Positions 1 to 5,611 of a DNA stretch of 7,801 nucleotides are shown piece by piece. The stretch is from the NCBI GenBank assembly GCA_018660305.1, contig JABJKO010000248.1, positions 1-7,801 of the forward strand. The letters run 5' to 3'. How positions within the stretch are numbered: position 1 is the first letter of the stretch; each line of letters starts with the position of its first letter. The translations under genes and the position numbers were made by a program. The notes below the pieces were generated by a model, which was not told the DNA's origin, did no database searches, and saw only the letters and a list, made by a program, of their open reading frames with translations. Source of the DNA: Rhodospirillaceae bacterium. Lineage in GTDB: Bacteria; Pseudomonadota; Alphaproteobacteria; MPNO01; UBA2964.

Positions 1-151
1 CGCGCTGGAAGACGGGCGCCTGCTGGCCGAATGCCACGCGGCCAACCAGTCCGATTTCGAACCCTGGCTTGAGGAAAAGGGCTGGGAGGTCGAGAGCATC
101 ACGCCAATCCGGCATATGGCGAGAACCGGGGAAATCTGGAAGATCGGCTAG
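1..151 (+). CDS. 3' end of a gene, possibly TusA-like sulfurtransferase family (partial)
   Basis: Only the last 49 codons are visible, read in frame from base 2 to a TAG stop at 149-151. The product tail contains SDFEPWLEEKGWEVESI and ends in a short basic strand, GEIWKIG. An Asp followed by a Trp, a Gly-containing turn and a closing beta strand fits the C-terminal half of TusA/SirA-like small sulfur-carrier folds. The Cys-Pro active site of that family would lie upstream of the window, so it cannot be checked. The reading frame is convincing because of strong third-position GC and the absence of interruptions; the family name is a weak inference. The gene converges on the leftward YHS-like gene. 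Confidence 0.6.
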   Translation, partial: ALEDGRLLAECHAANQSDFEPWLEEKGWEVESITPIRHMARTGEIWKIG

Positions 152-207
152 CCCGCTCCCGGCGCGCCGGGCCGGCCGCCGGAAGGCGTAGGCTTGCGCG
201 CCTTATG
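152..207. other. Convergent intergenic spacer with GC-rich inverted repeats
   Basis: This 56-bp spacer separates two converging genes. It contains a perfect 14-bp palindrome, CCCGGCGCGCCGGG, at 158-171, followed by GGCCGGCC-type repeats. A second inverted repeat pairs AAGGCG (183-188) with CGCCTT (199-204). Such structures between convergent stops may act as a bidirectional transcription stop, but neither side has the T-run of a classical intrinsic terminator, so terminator function is inferred. Confidence 0.35.
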
Positions 208-411
208 TTACGGCGAGCCTGGATAGGTGTCTGGGCTGATCAGAAATTTACTGCGGCATTCCAGACTGTCGAAATACACCCAATTGCCGTCATGGAACTG
301 TCTGGTCCCTGTCGTCGGGTCGATCTCCGACGCGCCATGCGCGGTCATTCCTGACGCCACCTTGGCCGCCTCCTCATCCACGGTGCTGCCGCATACCGGG
401 CAAGTCGCCAT
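208..411 (-). CDS. Small YHS-like (TRASH-type) metal-binding protein
   Basis: This is a 67-residue soluble protein. It opens with MATCPVCGSTVDEEAA, a CxxC pair (Cys4, Cys7) in the context CPVCG..VD that is typical of YHS domains, and carries a downstream VYFDSLECRSKF segment with a further Cys, then a DPxxY-like ending (SPDTYPG). The order CPVCG, then YF.S..C...F, then P..Y matches the YHS/TRASH pattern, which is associated with heavy-metal binding as a stand-alone protein or as a domain of oxygenases and copper ATPases. A strong AGGAGG ribosome site at 419-424, 7 nt from the ATG, fixes the start. It lies 35 bp downstream of the acyl-CoA dehydrogenase stop on the same strand, so it is probably the last gene of that transcript. 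Its role there is unknown; metal delivery or sensing is a guess. Confidence 0.75.
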   Translation of the reverse strand: MATCPVCGSTVDEEAAKVASGMTAHGASEIDPTTGTRQFHDGNWVYFDSLECRSKFLISPDTYPGSP

Positions 412-446
412 ATCCGCTCCTCCTTTTTTACTGTCGCTTGATTGTT

Positions 447-1628
447 TTAATCTTCCGCCACGACCGGAACCGGTCTCCCGAGGATAACCTGTCCGGGACT
501 GTCCAACAAGGCGCCGGCAATCTTGGCACGATGCTCGAAGACTGTCCCAAGACGCGTGGTCCAGGCGCAGACGCGGCGGTACCAGAGCTGCAAATCAAAC
601 TCCATGATGAAACCGATGCCGCCATGGATCACCTGACAGCCGCGGACCACCGCCTGGCACTTTTCGTTGCAGAAGGCCTTGGCCTGCGACACTTCGACGC
701 CAGCCGGGAGGCCCTGATCCATTTTCCACAACGCTTCGAATGTCAGCAGGTCGCCGCCATCAATCCACATCAGCATGTCGGCGCACATATGTTGCAACGA
801 CTGGAACGCGCCGATCGGCTGCCCAAACGCCTTGCGGTATTTCGACCATTCGACCGCCATCTCCATGTCCTTGCGCGTCGCGCCCAGCATCTGCGCGCAT
901 AGCAGCGCGGTGGCAAGCTCAATGAGGTTCTCGGCGATCGGCGCTCCCTCGTTGAGATCGCCGATCAACCGCGATCCCGGCACCCGCACGTCGCTGAATG
1001 TCACTTCGCTGTGATTGTCCTTGGCCAGTGTCACCAGGTCCCGGTGCGAAATGCCCGGACTGTCGCAATCCACCAGGAATAATGACAAACCGTCGTTGGC
1101 CGCCGATGCGGCCGCCGTGCGGCAGACCACCAGACATTGGTCGGCGACGCTGAAATTGTCGACGAACAATTTGGCGCCATTGATCACGAAATCATCGCCA
1201 TCGGCGACCGCCGGCGCCTGAACCGACTGAGGCGTCATCCTGGGGTCCGTTTCGGTAAAGGCCCAGCTAAGGATCGTTTCACCCGAAGCCACCATGGGCA
1301 GCACCGACTGGCACTGCTCCTTGCTGGCGTGCTTTGCCAGGATCGACGCCGTCGCCACCGTGCTCAGCAGCGGCAGCGGCGCCAGCGCGCGCCCAACCTC
1401 CTGCAACACGAGGCCAAGATAGGTCAGCGGCATTTCGCTGCCGCCATACTCCTCGGGCAAGGCCAGCCCTTGCCAGCCCAACTCGGCGGCCTGCCGCCAC
1501 AAATCGGGGGGATAGCCCTTTTCGTCCTTTTCCATCTCGCGGACCAAGGTGGTCGGGCACTCCGCTTCAAGAAATCTCCGGGCAGAATCCCGGACCATGA
1601 CTTCATCTTCGTCCAATGTCGTATCCAT
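447..1628 (-). CDS. Acyl-CoA dehydrogenase family protein (probable small subunit of a heteromeric enzyme)
   Basis: This 393-residue protein has the three-part acyl-CoA dehydrogenase fold: an N-terminal helical domain (about 1-115), a central beta domain with the WAFTET motif (122-127), and a C-terminal helical domain (about 230-375) with YRKAFGQPIGAFQ (264-276) and QVIHGGIGF (332-340). Arg265 and Phe268-Gly269-Gln270 form the R..FGQ signature that contacts FAD across the subunit interface in this family. The family oxidises the alpha-beta bond of acyl-CoAs using FAD and passes electrons to ETF. By gapless comparison with the medium-chain enzyme from the GG motif onward, the catalytic Glu of YEGT is replaced by Leu360 (RLGT). 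A longer reading of this frame to 1844 would overlap the upstream gene by 140 bp and is not conserved-looking. The start at 1628 has a GGAGGAA site at 1641-1647. It follows the larger dehydrogenase by 76 bp, which suggests an alpha/beta pair as in the steroid-degrading FadE pairs. Confidence 0.9.
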   Translation of the reverse strand: MDTTLDEDEVMVRDSARRFLEAECPTTLVREMEKDEKGYPPDLWRQAAELGWQGLALPEEYGGSEMPLTYLGLVLQEVGRALAPLPLLSTVATASILAKHASKEQCQSVLPMVASGETILSWAFTETDPRMTPQSVQAPAVADGDDFVINGAKLFVDNFSVADQCLVVCRTAAASAANDGLSLFLVDCDSPGISHRDLVTLAKDNHSEVTFSDVRVPGSRLIGDLNEGAPIAENLIELATALLCAQMLGATRKDMEMAVEWSKYRKAFGQPIGAFQSLQHMCADMLMWIDGGDLLTFEALWKMDQGLPAGVEVSQAKAFCNEKCQAVVRGCQVIHGGIGFIMEFDLQLWYRRVCAWTTRLGTVFEHRAKIAGALLDSPGQVILGRPVPVVAED

Positions 1629-1704
1629 GTTACTTCTTTCTTCCTCCGCGGGGTCTGGGCGGCGCGTTCCGCGCCAGTGAACTGGGGTCTGGTGACGGGC
1701 GTGG
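1629..1704 (-). other. Intercistronic gap with a short GC hairpin
   Basis: The 76 bp between the two dehydrogenase genes contain a perfect inverted repeat, GGCGCG-TTC-CGCGCC, at 1661-1675. It has a 6-bp stem and 3-nt loop and lies about 13 nt upstream of the ribosome site of the second gene. There is no T-run, so it is not a classical terminator. It could shape relative expression or stability of the two cistrons. Chance formation in GC-rich DNA is possible. Confidence 0.35.
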
Positions 1705-2928
1705 TTATTTTCTTGGCATGTCGAGGCCGCGGCGACAAGTCTGATCGCGCATGACCTGGGTGCTGCCGTGATTGATGCCGGATTGGAATGCGCCCTGTAG
1801 GTTGTGGGCGAAGACACCGTTTTCGACTGCAAGCGGCGAACCATTCAGCAATTGACCGTATGGGCCGAGCATCTGCGCGATCGCCTCGGTGGTCCGCACA
1901 CCGTGTTCCGGCGCCCAGGTCTTCTCGGCCGAGCCTTCATAGGTGAAGTCGCCGCCATTCTTTACGATCGACATGCTGCGCATGGTCATTAGCCGACAAA
2001 TCTGCGCTTCGATCCACAATTCAGCGACCTTGTCGCAGATCGCCGGATCCTTCGAGGGGGCATAACCGTCGAAATCGTTGACCTTGATCCAGTTGACGAT
2101 ATCTTCGTCGCGACGCACGGACATCAGGTAGCGCGCGGCGCCAACCCGGTCGAGATTGAGCCCCATGGCGCCGACCCGCCAGCCCTCGTTCTCCTCGCCC
2201 AAAATGCAGGAGGCGGGGACGCGCACGTCGTCGAAGAATGTTTCATTGGTGCGCGAGGTGCCGTAGGTGGTGCCGCTCGGCGCCTTGGGTTCGTTCTGGA
2301 TGGTCCACAGCGGCCGGACCGTGATGCCGGGGGTGTCCATCGGGAACAGGAAGATCGATATCCCCCGGTGTTTGGGCTGGTTTGGGTTGGTCCGGGCCAT
2401 CAGATAGATGTGCGTCGACATGTGCGCCGACGAGGTATACATCTTTTGGCCGTTGATCACATAGTCGTCCCCTTCGCGCGCCGCCCGGCACTGCAAGGAC
2501 GCCAGATCGGCGCCAGCATGCGGCTCAGTGAAGCCCAAGGCGAAGGAATATTCGCCGCTGATCAGCTTTGGAATGTAGTATTTCTTCTGCTCTTCCGTTC
2601 CGGCGGCCATGATCGCCGGGGCGCCGCTGCCGCCCAAACTGAGCGCGATATCGGCGCGCGCGAACTCCTCCTCGACGATGTACTGGGTCATGCGGTCGCC
2701 GCCCTGGCCGCCATATTCCTTGGGATAACTGATGCCCAGCCAGCCGCGCTCGCCGATTTTTTCGAAAAGCCGGTTCACATGGGTGGCGTCATGACGGGCG
2801 GGCCGGACGCCAAAGCCCTCGTTGAGCTCCTCCATCTCGGCGAGGATCTCATCGGTGATGTTTTCGGCAATGAAGGCGCGGACTTCCCGCCGCGTGGCCT
2901 CTTGCTCTGCTGTATACCCGAAATCCAT
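1705..2928 (-). CDS. Acyl-CoA dehydrogenase family protein (probable large subunit)
   Basis: This 407-residue protein has an acyl-CoA dehydrogenase layout: an N-terminal helical domain containing ERGWLGISYPKEYGGQG (60-76), the central beta domain with FTEPHAGADL (133-142) and VINGQKMYTS (157-166), and a C-terminal helical domain ending in the family-typical GLDMPR (401-406). Two things set it apart. The R..FG motif of the C-terminal domain is missing, with VNDFDGYAPSKDP in its place, although the partner subunit has that motif. The two known positions for the catalytic Glu hold Asp260 (LNLDR, the isovaleryl-CoA dehydrogenase position) and His387 (NHGS in place of YEGT). The start at 2928 is supported by a GGGAGA site at 2938-2943 and by the usual MDF.Y opening of the family; the TTG 13 codons upstream is rejected. 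It is the first gene of the leftward cluster and would be read from the divergent promoter region. Confidence 0.9.
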   Translation of the reverse strand: MDFGYTAEQEATRREVRAFIAENITDEILAEMEELNEGFGVRPARHDATHVNRLFEKIGERGWLGISYPKEYGGQGGDRMTQYIVEEEFARADIALSLGGSGAPAIMAAGTEEQKKYYIPKLISGEYSFALGFTEPHAGADLASLQCRAAREGDDYVINGQKMYTSSAHMSTHIYLMARTNPNQPKHRGISIFLFPMDTPGITVRPLWTIQNEPKAPSGTTYGTSRTNETFFDDVRVPASCILGEENEGWRVGAMGLNLDRVGAARYLMSVRRDEDIVNWIKVNDFDGYAPSKDPAICDKVAELWIEAQICRLMTMRSMSIVKNGGDFTYEGSAEKTWAPEHGVRTTEAIAQMLGPYGQLLNGSPLAVENGVFAHNLQGAFQSGINHGSTQVMRDQTCRRGLDMPRK

Positions 2929-3114
2929 GCTTATCGATCTCCCATGATATGGTGGCGGTTCCCGCAAGGCGCTGGGAATCGGGGGCCTCCATTCAATCCG
3001 GCTTCCTGACTATTATGGACCCCCGCGCCACACCCGTCACGCATCTTGCCCGACCGGGCGGGACGTTGGTAACTTTGAACGATGAAATAGTCGGACGTCT
3101 GCGGCCGGGAAACA

Positions 3115-3128
3115 TTGATTTGGATCAA
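3115..3128. promoter_or_regulatory. FNR/FixK-type operator TTGAT-TTGG-ATCAA
   Basis: The 14 bp TTGATTTGGATCAA match the Crp/Fnr-family consensus TTGAT-N4-ATCAA at all ten fixed positions. The site is intergenic, 147 bp upstream of the CoA-transferase start and 186 bp upstream of the large acyl-CoA dehydrogenase start. FNR, ANR, FixK and DNR proteins share nearly the same site, so oxygen, redox or nitric-oxide control is likely but the regulator cannot be named. A near-identical site occurs at 5402-5415. Confidence 0.75.
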
Positions 3129-3198
3129 CAAAAGCAAGCGGCGCGCATGATACCACCTACCGTGGAGACAGCTTCAACAGCCTGACTTGCGACGCGGC

Positions 3199-3230
3199 GG
3201 CGGGATAACAACACGGCGGGATAACAACAC
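3199..3230 (+). repeat. Tandem 16-bp direct repeat (two perfect copies)
   Basis: The unit GGCGGGATAACAACAC occurs twice with no gap, at 3199-3214 and 3215-3230. It ends 32 bp before the SD core of the CoA-transferase and probably lies in its 5' leader, if transcription starts near the FNR-type site. The copies are identical, so the duplication is recent or maintained. The unit has no internal dyad. It could be a paired protein-binding site or a slippage product. Confidence 0.85.
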
Positions 3231-3275
3231 GGGGGAAAATGAATTGTCGAAACCGATACATGAAGGGAGGGTGGC

Positions 3276-4493
3276 ATGAACGCCCCTCTTGAAGGCATCA
3301 AGGTCGTTGAGTTCAGCGTGGCCATGGCGGGGCCGTATTGCGGCATGATGCTCGCCGATTACGGGGCCGAGGTCATCAAGGTTGAGCGTGTTGGCGTGGG
3401 CGACGACAGCCGAGCCTGGCCGCCCTTTTTCCATGACAAGGTGCCCTATTATTACGCTGCGGCGAATCGCAACAAGCTCGGCGTGGCGCTCGATCTGAAA
3501 AGCCCGGAAGGCCGCAAGGCCGCCCGCGCGCTGGTGCTCGACGCCGATGTGCTTCTGGGCAATTACCGGCTCGAGGCGTTGCCGCGCGCCGGACTCGATT
3601 ACGAATCGCTGGCGGCCGAGAATCCAGGCCTGATCTACTGCCTGATCAGCGGCTTTGGCGCCTCCGGGCCGCGCCGCGATGAGCCCGCCAACGATTTGTT
3701 CATGCAGGCCTATACCGGCGGCATGAGCATCACCGGCGAGCCGGACCGCATGCCCTCGAAGATGGGACTGTCGGTGGCCGATATCGGCGCCGGCATGACC
3801 GCGACGATCGGTATCCTGATGGCGCTGGAGGCGCGCCACCGCACCGGTCGCGGCCAGCGCGTCGATACATCGCTGCTGGAAGGCCAGATGTCGATGCTGT
3901 CCTATCATCTCACCCGATACTTCGCGACCGGCATCGCCCCACAACGCGCCGGCAGCGGCGGCGGCGTCGGCGTGCCCTATCAGGCGTTCCGGGCAGCGGA
4001 CGACTACATCGTTGTCGCAGCGTTCAACCCGCGCATGTGGCGCGACTTCTGCACTGTGCTTAGCCACCCCGAATGGGACGAAGACCCGCGCTTCAACACC
4101 GCCAGCGCGCGCGCCGAGAACCGCGATTTGCTGGTCGGCATGATCCAGGAAGTGATGGGAAAACAGCCGGTCAAATATTGGGAGGAACGATTGCGTTCGG
4201 TGAGCGTGCCATCCACGCCGGTCAACAATATCGATCAGATCGTGGCCGAGGAGCAGGTCGCTGCGCGCGACATGGTCGTCGAGATCGATGTGCCTGGCGC
4301 TGGCCCGATCCGCATGGCCGGATTGCCGCTGAAATTCACCGAAACCCCAGGCGAGATCCGGCTGCCGCCGCCGCGGCTAGGCGAGCATACGGATGCGGTG
4401 TTACACCGCCTTGGCTACAGCGCCGAGACAATCCACGATTTAGCGGAACGCGGTGTGATCGGTCTCGATGCATTCGACCAGGCCGCCGACTAG
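3276..4493 (+). CDS. CaiB/BaiF family (family III) CoA-transferase
   Basis: This 405-residue protein has the usual length and order of a family III CoA-transferase, which moves CoA from one acyl-CoA to a free carboxylic acid in the cytoplasm. It opens with PLEGIKVVEFSVAMAGPYCG (4-23), followed by LADYGAEVIKVE (26-37), NRNKLGVALDLKSPEGR (64-80) and the GLIYCLISGFGASGP stretch (118-132). The catalytic Asp lies in GLSVADIGAG; it is Asp169, the same number as in formyl-CoA transferase. GRGQRVDTSLLEGQ (191-204) follows. The small domain contains PYQAFRAADDYIVVAAF (234-250) and closes with PPPRLGEHTD (364-373). The start is fixed by AAGGGAGG at 3263-3270, 5 nt from the ATG. It is divergent from the dehydrogenase pair and may share their FNR-type control. 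The acid substrate is not deducible. It is a single subunit, so it may be homodimeric. Confidence 0.93.
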   Translation: MNAPLEGIKVVEFSVAMAGPYCGMMLADYGAEVIKVERVGVGDDSRAWPPFFHDKVPYYYAAANRNKLGVALDLKSPEGRKAARALVLDADVLLGNYRLEALPRAGLDYESLAAENPGLIYCLISGFGASGPRRDEPANDLFMQAYTGGMSITGEPDRMPSKMGLSVADIGAGMTATIGILMALEARHRTGRGQRVDTSLLEGQMSMLSYHLTRYFATGIAPQRAGSGGGVGVPYQAFRAADDYIVVAAFNPRMWRDFCTVLSHPEWDEDPRFNTASARAENRDLLVGMIQEVMGKQPVKYWEERLRSVSVPSTPVNNIDQIVAEEQVAARDMVVEIDVPGAGPIRMAGLPLKFTETPGEIRLPPPRLGEHTDAVLHRLGYSAETIHDLAERGVIGLDAFDQAAD

Positions 4494-4503
4494 GTTAGGG
4501 CGT

Positions 4504-5280
4504 TCACGCCACGACCGATTGTGTCACCCAACCATCGACGGCGCGCGGCAGGGGACGCGAGCGTTTGGCCCCTCGCCACGCCACGGCGCCATCCAGGCCG
4601 ACCGCCCAGGCATCGCCGACGCTAAGAACGCGCAGCCCGTCATCCGCCTGGGCGTGCGATGTGATGTGATGATGACCGTGCACGATCAATCCGGCGCCCA
4701 TCGCACGGCCAAGAGAGTCCAGAACGAGGCTGCCCTCCGGGTGGCTGGACGGCGCGTCATGGGTGACCAGGATATCAGCTTTTTGAGCGGCGAGCCTGTC
4801 GACATCCTCTGGCCAAATCGCCGTGGTGGTCAAAAAATGCGTGAGCCTGTTGGCCTGATCGGCGCCCAGGCCGGGATGGTTGGTCGCGAGATCGGTGACG
4901 AGCTGTTCGCGCCGGTGAAGCCGGGGCGGTGCATCGCCGCTCCAGACATGGGGTAGGAATGTTCCGCCGAGGCCGGCGACGCGCAGATCGCCGATCTCCA
5001 TGACGCAGCTGTGCAAGGCGCCCGCCGATGTCAGTGGATTGCGCTCGGGTGCGGCGAGATTAGCCCACATCTCGGGGCCGGAATCATGCTCGTGGTTGCC
5101 ATGAATCCAATACACCGCGACACCGCGGTCCAGCAGCGGCGCGGCAACATGGTCCAGCGGCGCCGTGCATTCGATGTCGCCAAGCAGGATCGCGGCGTCG
5201 GGAGAGGCTGGCAGAGCCGAAAGGCCAGCCTCGATATGGTGCCAGTTCTGGTGAATATCGCCAATGAAAACAAGACTCAT
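4504..5280 (-). CDS. Calcineurin-like metallophosphoesterase
   Basis: This 258-residue cytoplasmic protein carries every metal-binding block of the calcineurin-like phosphoesterase superfamily: GDIHQ (Asp8, His10) at the N-terminus, LLGDIE (Asp35), HGNHEHD (Asn62, His63), VTHDAPSS (His174) and VHGHHH (His201, His203). This set holds a two-metal centre that hydrolyses phosphomono- or diesters; the true substrate is unknown. The start at 5280 puts the first motif 7 residues in, as is usual. Longer readings from 5352 or from a TTG at 5421 add residues with no family resemblance. The ribosome site is weak (TGGA at 5286-5289). Its stop is only 10 bp from the CoA-transferase stop, so the two genes converge with no room for a separate terminator. 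No link to acyl-CoA metabolism is evident; it may be a bystander. Confidence 0.88.
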   Translation of the reverse strand: MSLVFIGDIHQNWHHIEAGLSALPASPDAAILLGDIECTAPLDHVAAPLLDRGVAVYWIHGNHEHDSGPEMWANLAAPERNPLTSAGALHSCVMEIGDLRVAGLGGTFLPHVWSGDAPPRLHRREQLVTDLATNHPGLGADQANRLTHFLTTTAIWPEDVDRLAAQKADILVTHDAPSSHPEGSLVLDSLGRAMGAGLIVHGHHHITSHAQADDGLRVLSVGDAWAVGLDGAVAWRGAKRSRPLPRAVDGWVTQSVVA

Positions 5281-5401
5281 GCGTGTCCAGACTTTGCTCA
5301 AAATTTCAGTTGGGATGGCGGTGCGACGATGCGCGAAAGCATGGCGACTCATCGTCGCCACGTCAATATTGGGCCCTGCGCGCGCAGCGGAGGAGCCCGA
5401 C

Positions 5402-5415
5402 TTGATCTGGATCAA
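5402..5415. promoter_or_regulatory. FNR/FixK-type operator TTGAT-CTGG-ATCAA
   Basis: TTGATCTGGATCAA matches TTGAT-N4-ATCAA at all fixed positions. It differs from the site at 3115-3128 by a single spacer base. It lies 196 bp upstream of the MmgE/PrpD start and 121 bp upstream of the phosphoesterase start. The nearby GATAAT at 5443-5448 favours control of the rightward gene. The repetition of the same site in both divergent gaps strengthens each call. Confidence 0.78.
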
Positions 5416-5549
5416 TGCCAATACCAGCTATTCCTGCAAGGTGATAATTGGAGGATTCGTTGCATGGTGGCCTTAATGGCTCGCAATAGTAACCTGACCG
5501 GGCGGTTGACGGTGTCCGCGCCGCCGCCGCACCGAACGGAATCCACCAT

Positions 5550-5591
5550 CGGGACTCCCAGACCGGGACTCCCAGACCAGGACTTTCAGAC
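5550..5591 (+). repeat. Tandem 14-bp direct repeat (2 perfect + 1 degenerate copy)
   Basis: The unit CGGGACTCCCAGAC occurs at 5550-5563 and 5564-5577. A third copy at 5578-5591 differs at three positions (11 of 14 match). Each perfect unit holds a short interrupted dyad, GGGA-C-TCCC. The array ends 6 bp before the AGGAGG ribosome site of the MmgE/PrpD gene, so it lies in the transcript leader. Slippage, an operator array or an RNA structure near the ribosome site are all possible. Confidence 0.85.
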
Positions 5592-5611
5592 AGTGACAGG
5601 AGGAAATAGAA

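Larger units (their letters stand above)
2929..3275. promoter_or_regulatory. Divergent promoter region between the dehydrogenases and the CoA-transferase
   Basis: This 347-bp gap has no convincing gene. It holds a perfect FNR-type palindrome at 3115-3128 and a tandem 16-bp repeat at 3199-3230. On the rightward side a weak -10-like CATGAT/TGATAC lies at 3146-3153, which puts the FNR site roughly 37-39 bp upstream of the implied start, close to the class II activation distance. On the leftward side a TATTTC-like hexamer at 3084-3089 gives a spacing of about 44. Either or both promoters could therefore be served. An isolated TATTAT at 3011-3016 on the plus strand has no good -35 partner. Exact transcription starts are inferred. 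Confidence 0.6.
5281..5611. promoter_or_regulatory. Divergent promoter region between the phosphoesterase and the MmgE/PrpD gene
   Basis: This 331-bp gap contains a perfect FNR-type palindrome at 5402-5415 and a GATAAT hexamer at 5443-5448 in GTGATAATTGG, a good rightward -10 candidate. The palindrome would lie about 46 bp upstream of the implied start near 5455, in place of a -35 box. A 3 x 14-bp tandem repeat occupies 5550-5591. The MmgE/PrpD transcript would then have a leader of about 155 nt. A leftward promoter for the phosphoesterase must also lie here, but no clear one was found. Confidence 0.6.

Noticed and set aside
438..902. Long plus-strand reading frame opposite the acyl-CoA dehydrogenase
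   Set aside because: It is an antisense shadow of a high-GC gene with no recognisable motif or ribosome site. The same applies to the long antisense frames at 2368-3009, 3174-4067 and 5666-6646.
1629..1844. 72-codon N-terminal extension of the smaller acyl-CoA dehydrogenase
   Set aside because: It would overlap the coding end of the larger dehydrogenase by 140 bp and has no family resemblance. The start at 1628 has a proper ribosome site.
3199..3230. GGATAACAA-like lac operator resemblance, or a CRISPR-like repeat
   Set aside because: The lac similarity is limited to a few bases without the dyad. The repeats are directly adjacent with no spacers, so this is not a CRISPR array. The same holds for 5550-5591.
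5281..5421. N-terminal extension of the phosphoesterase from TTG at 5421 or ATG at 5352
   Set aside because: The added residues do not resemble the family, whose first metal motif normally lies within about 10 residues of the start. The longest form would also cover the FNR-type site.
5264..5476. Plus-strand 70-codon reading frame with a signal-peptide-like start
   Set aside because: It overlaps the phosphoesterase start, lacks a ribosome site, and contains the FNR-type palindrome inside it. The hydrophobic look is probably chance.
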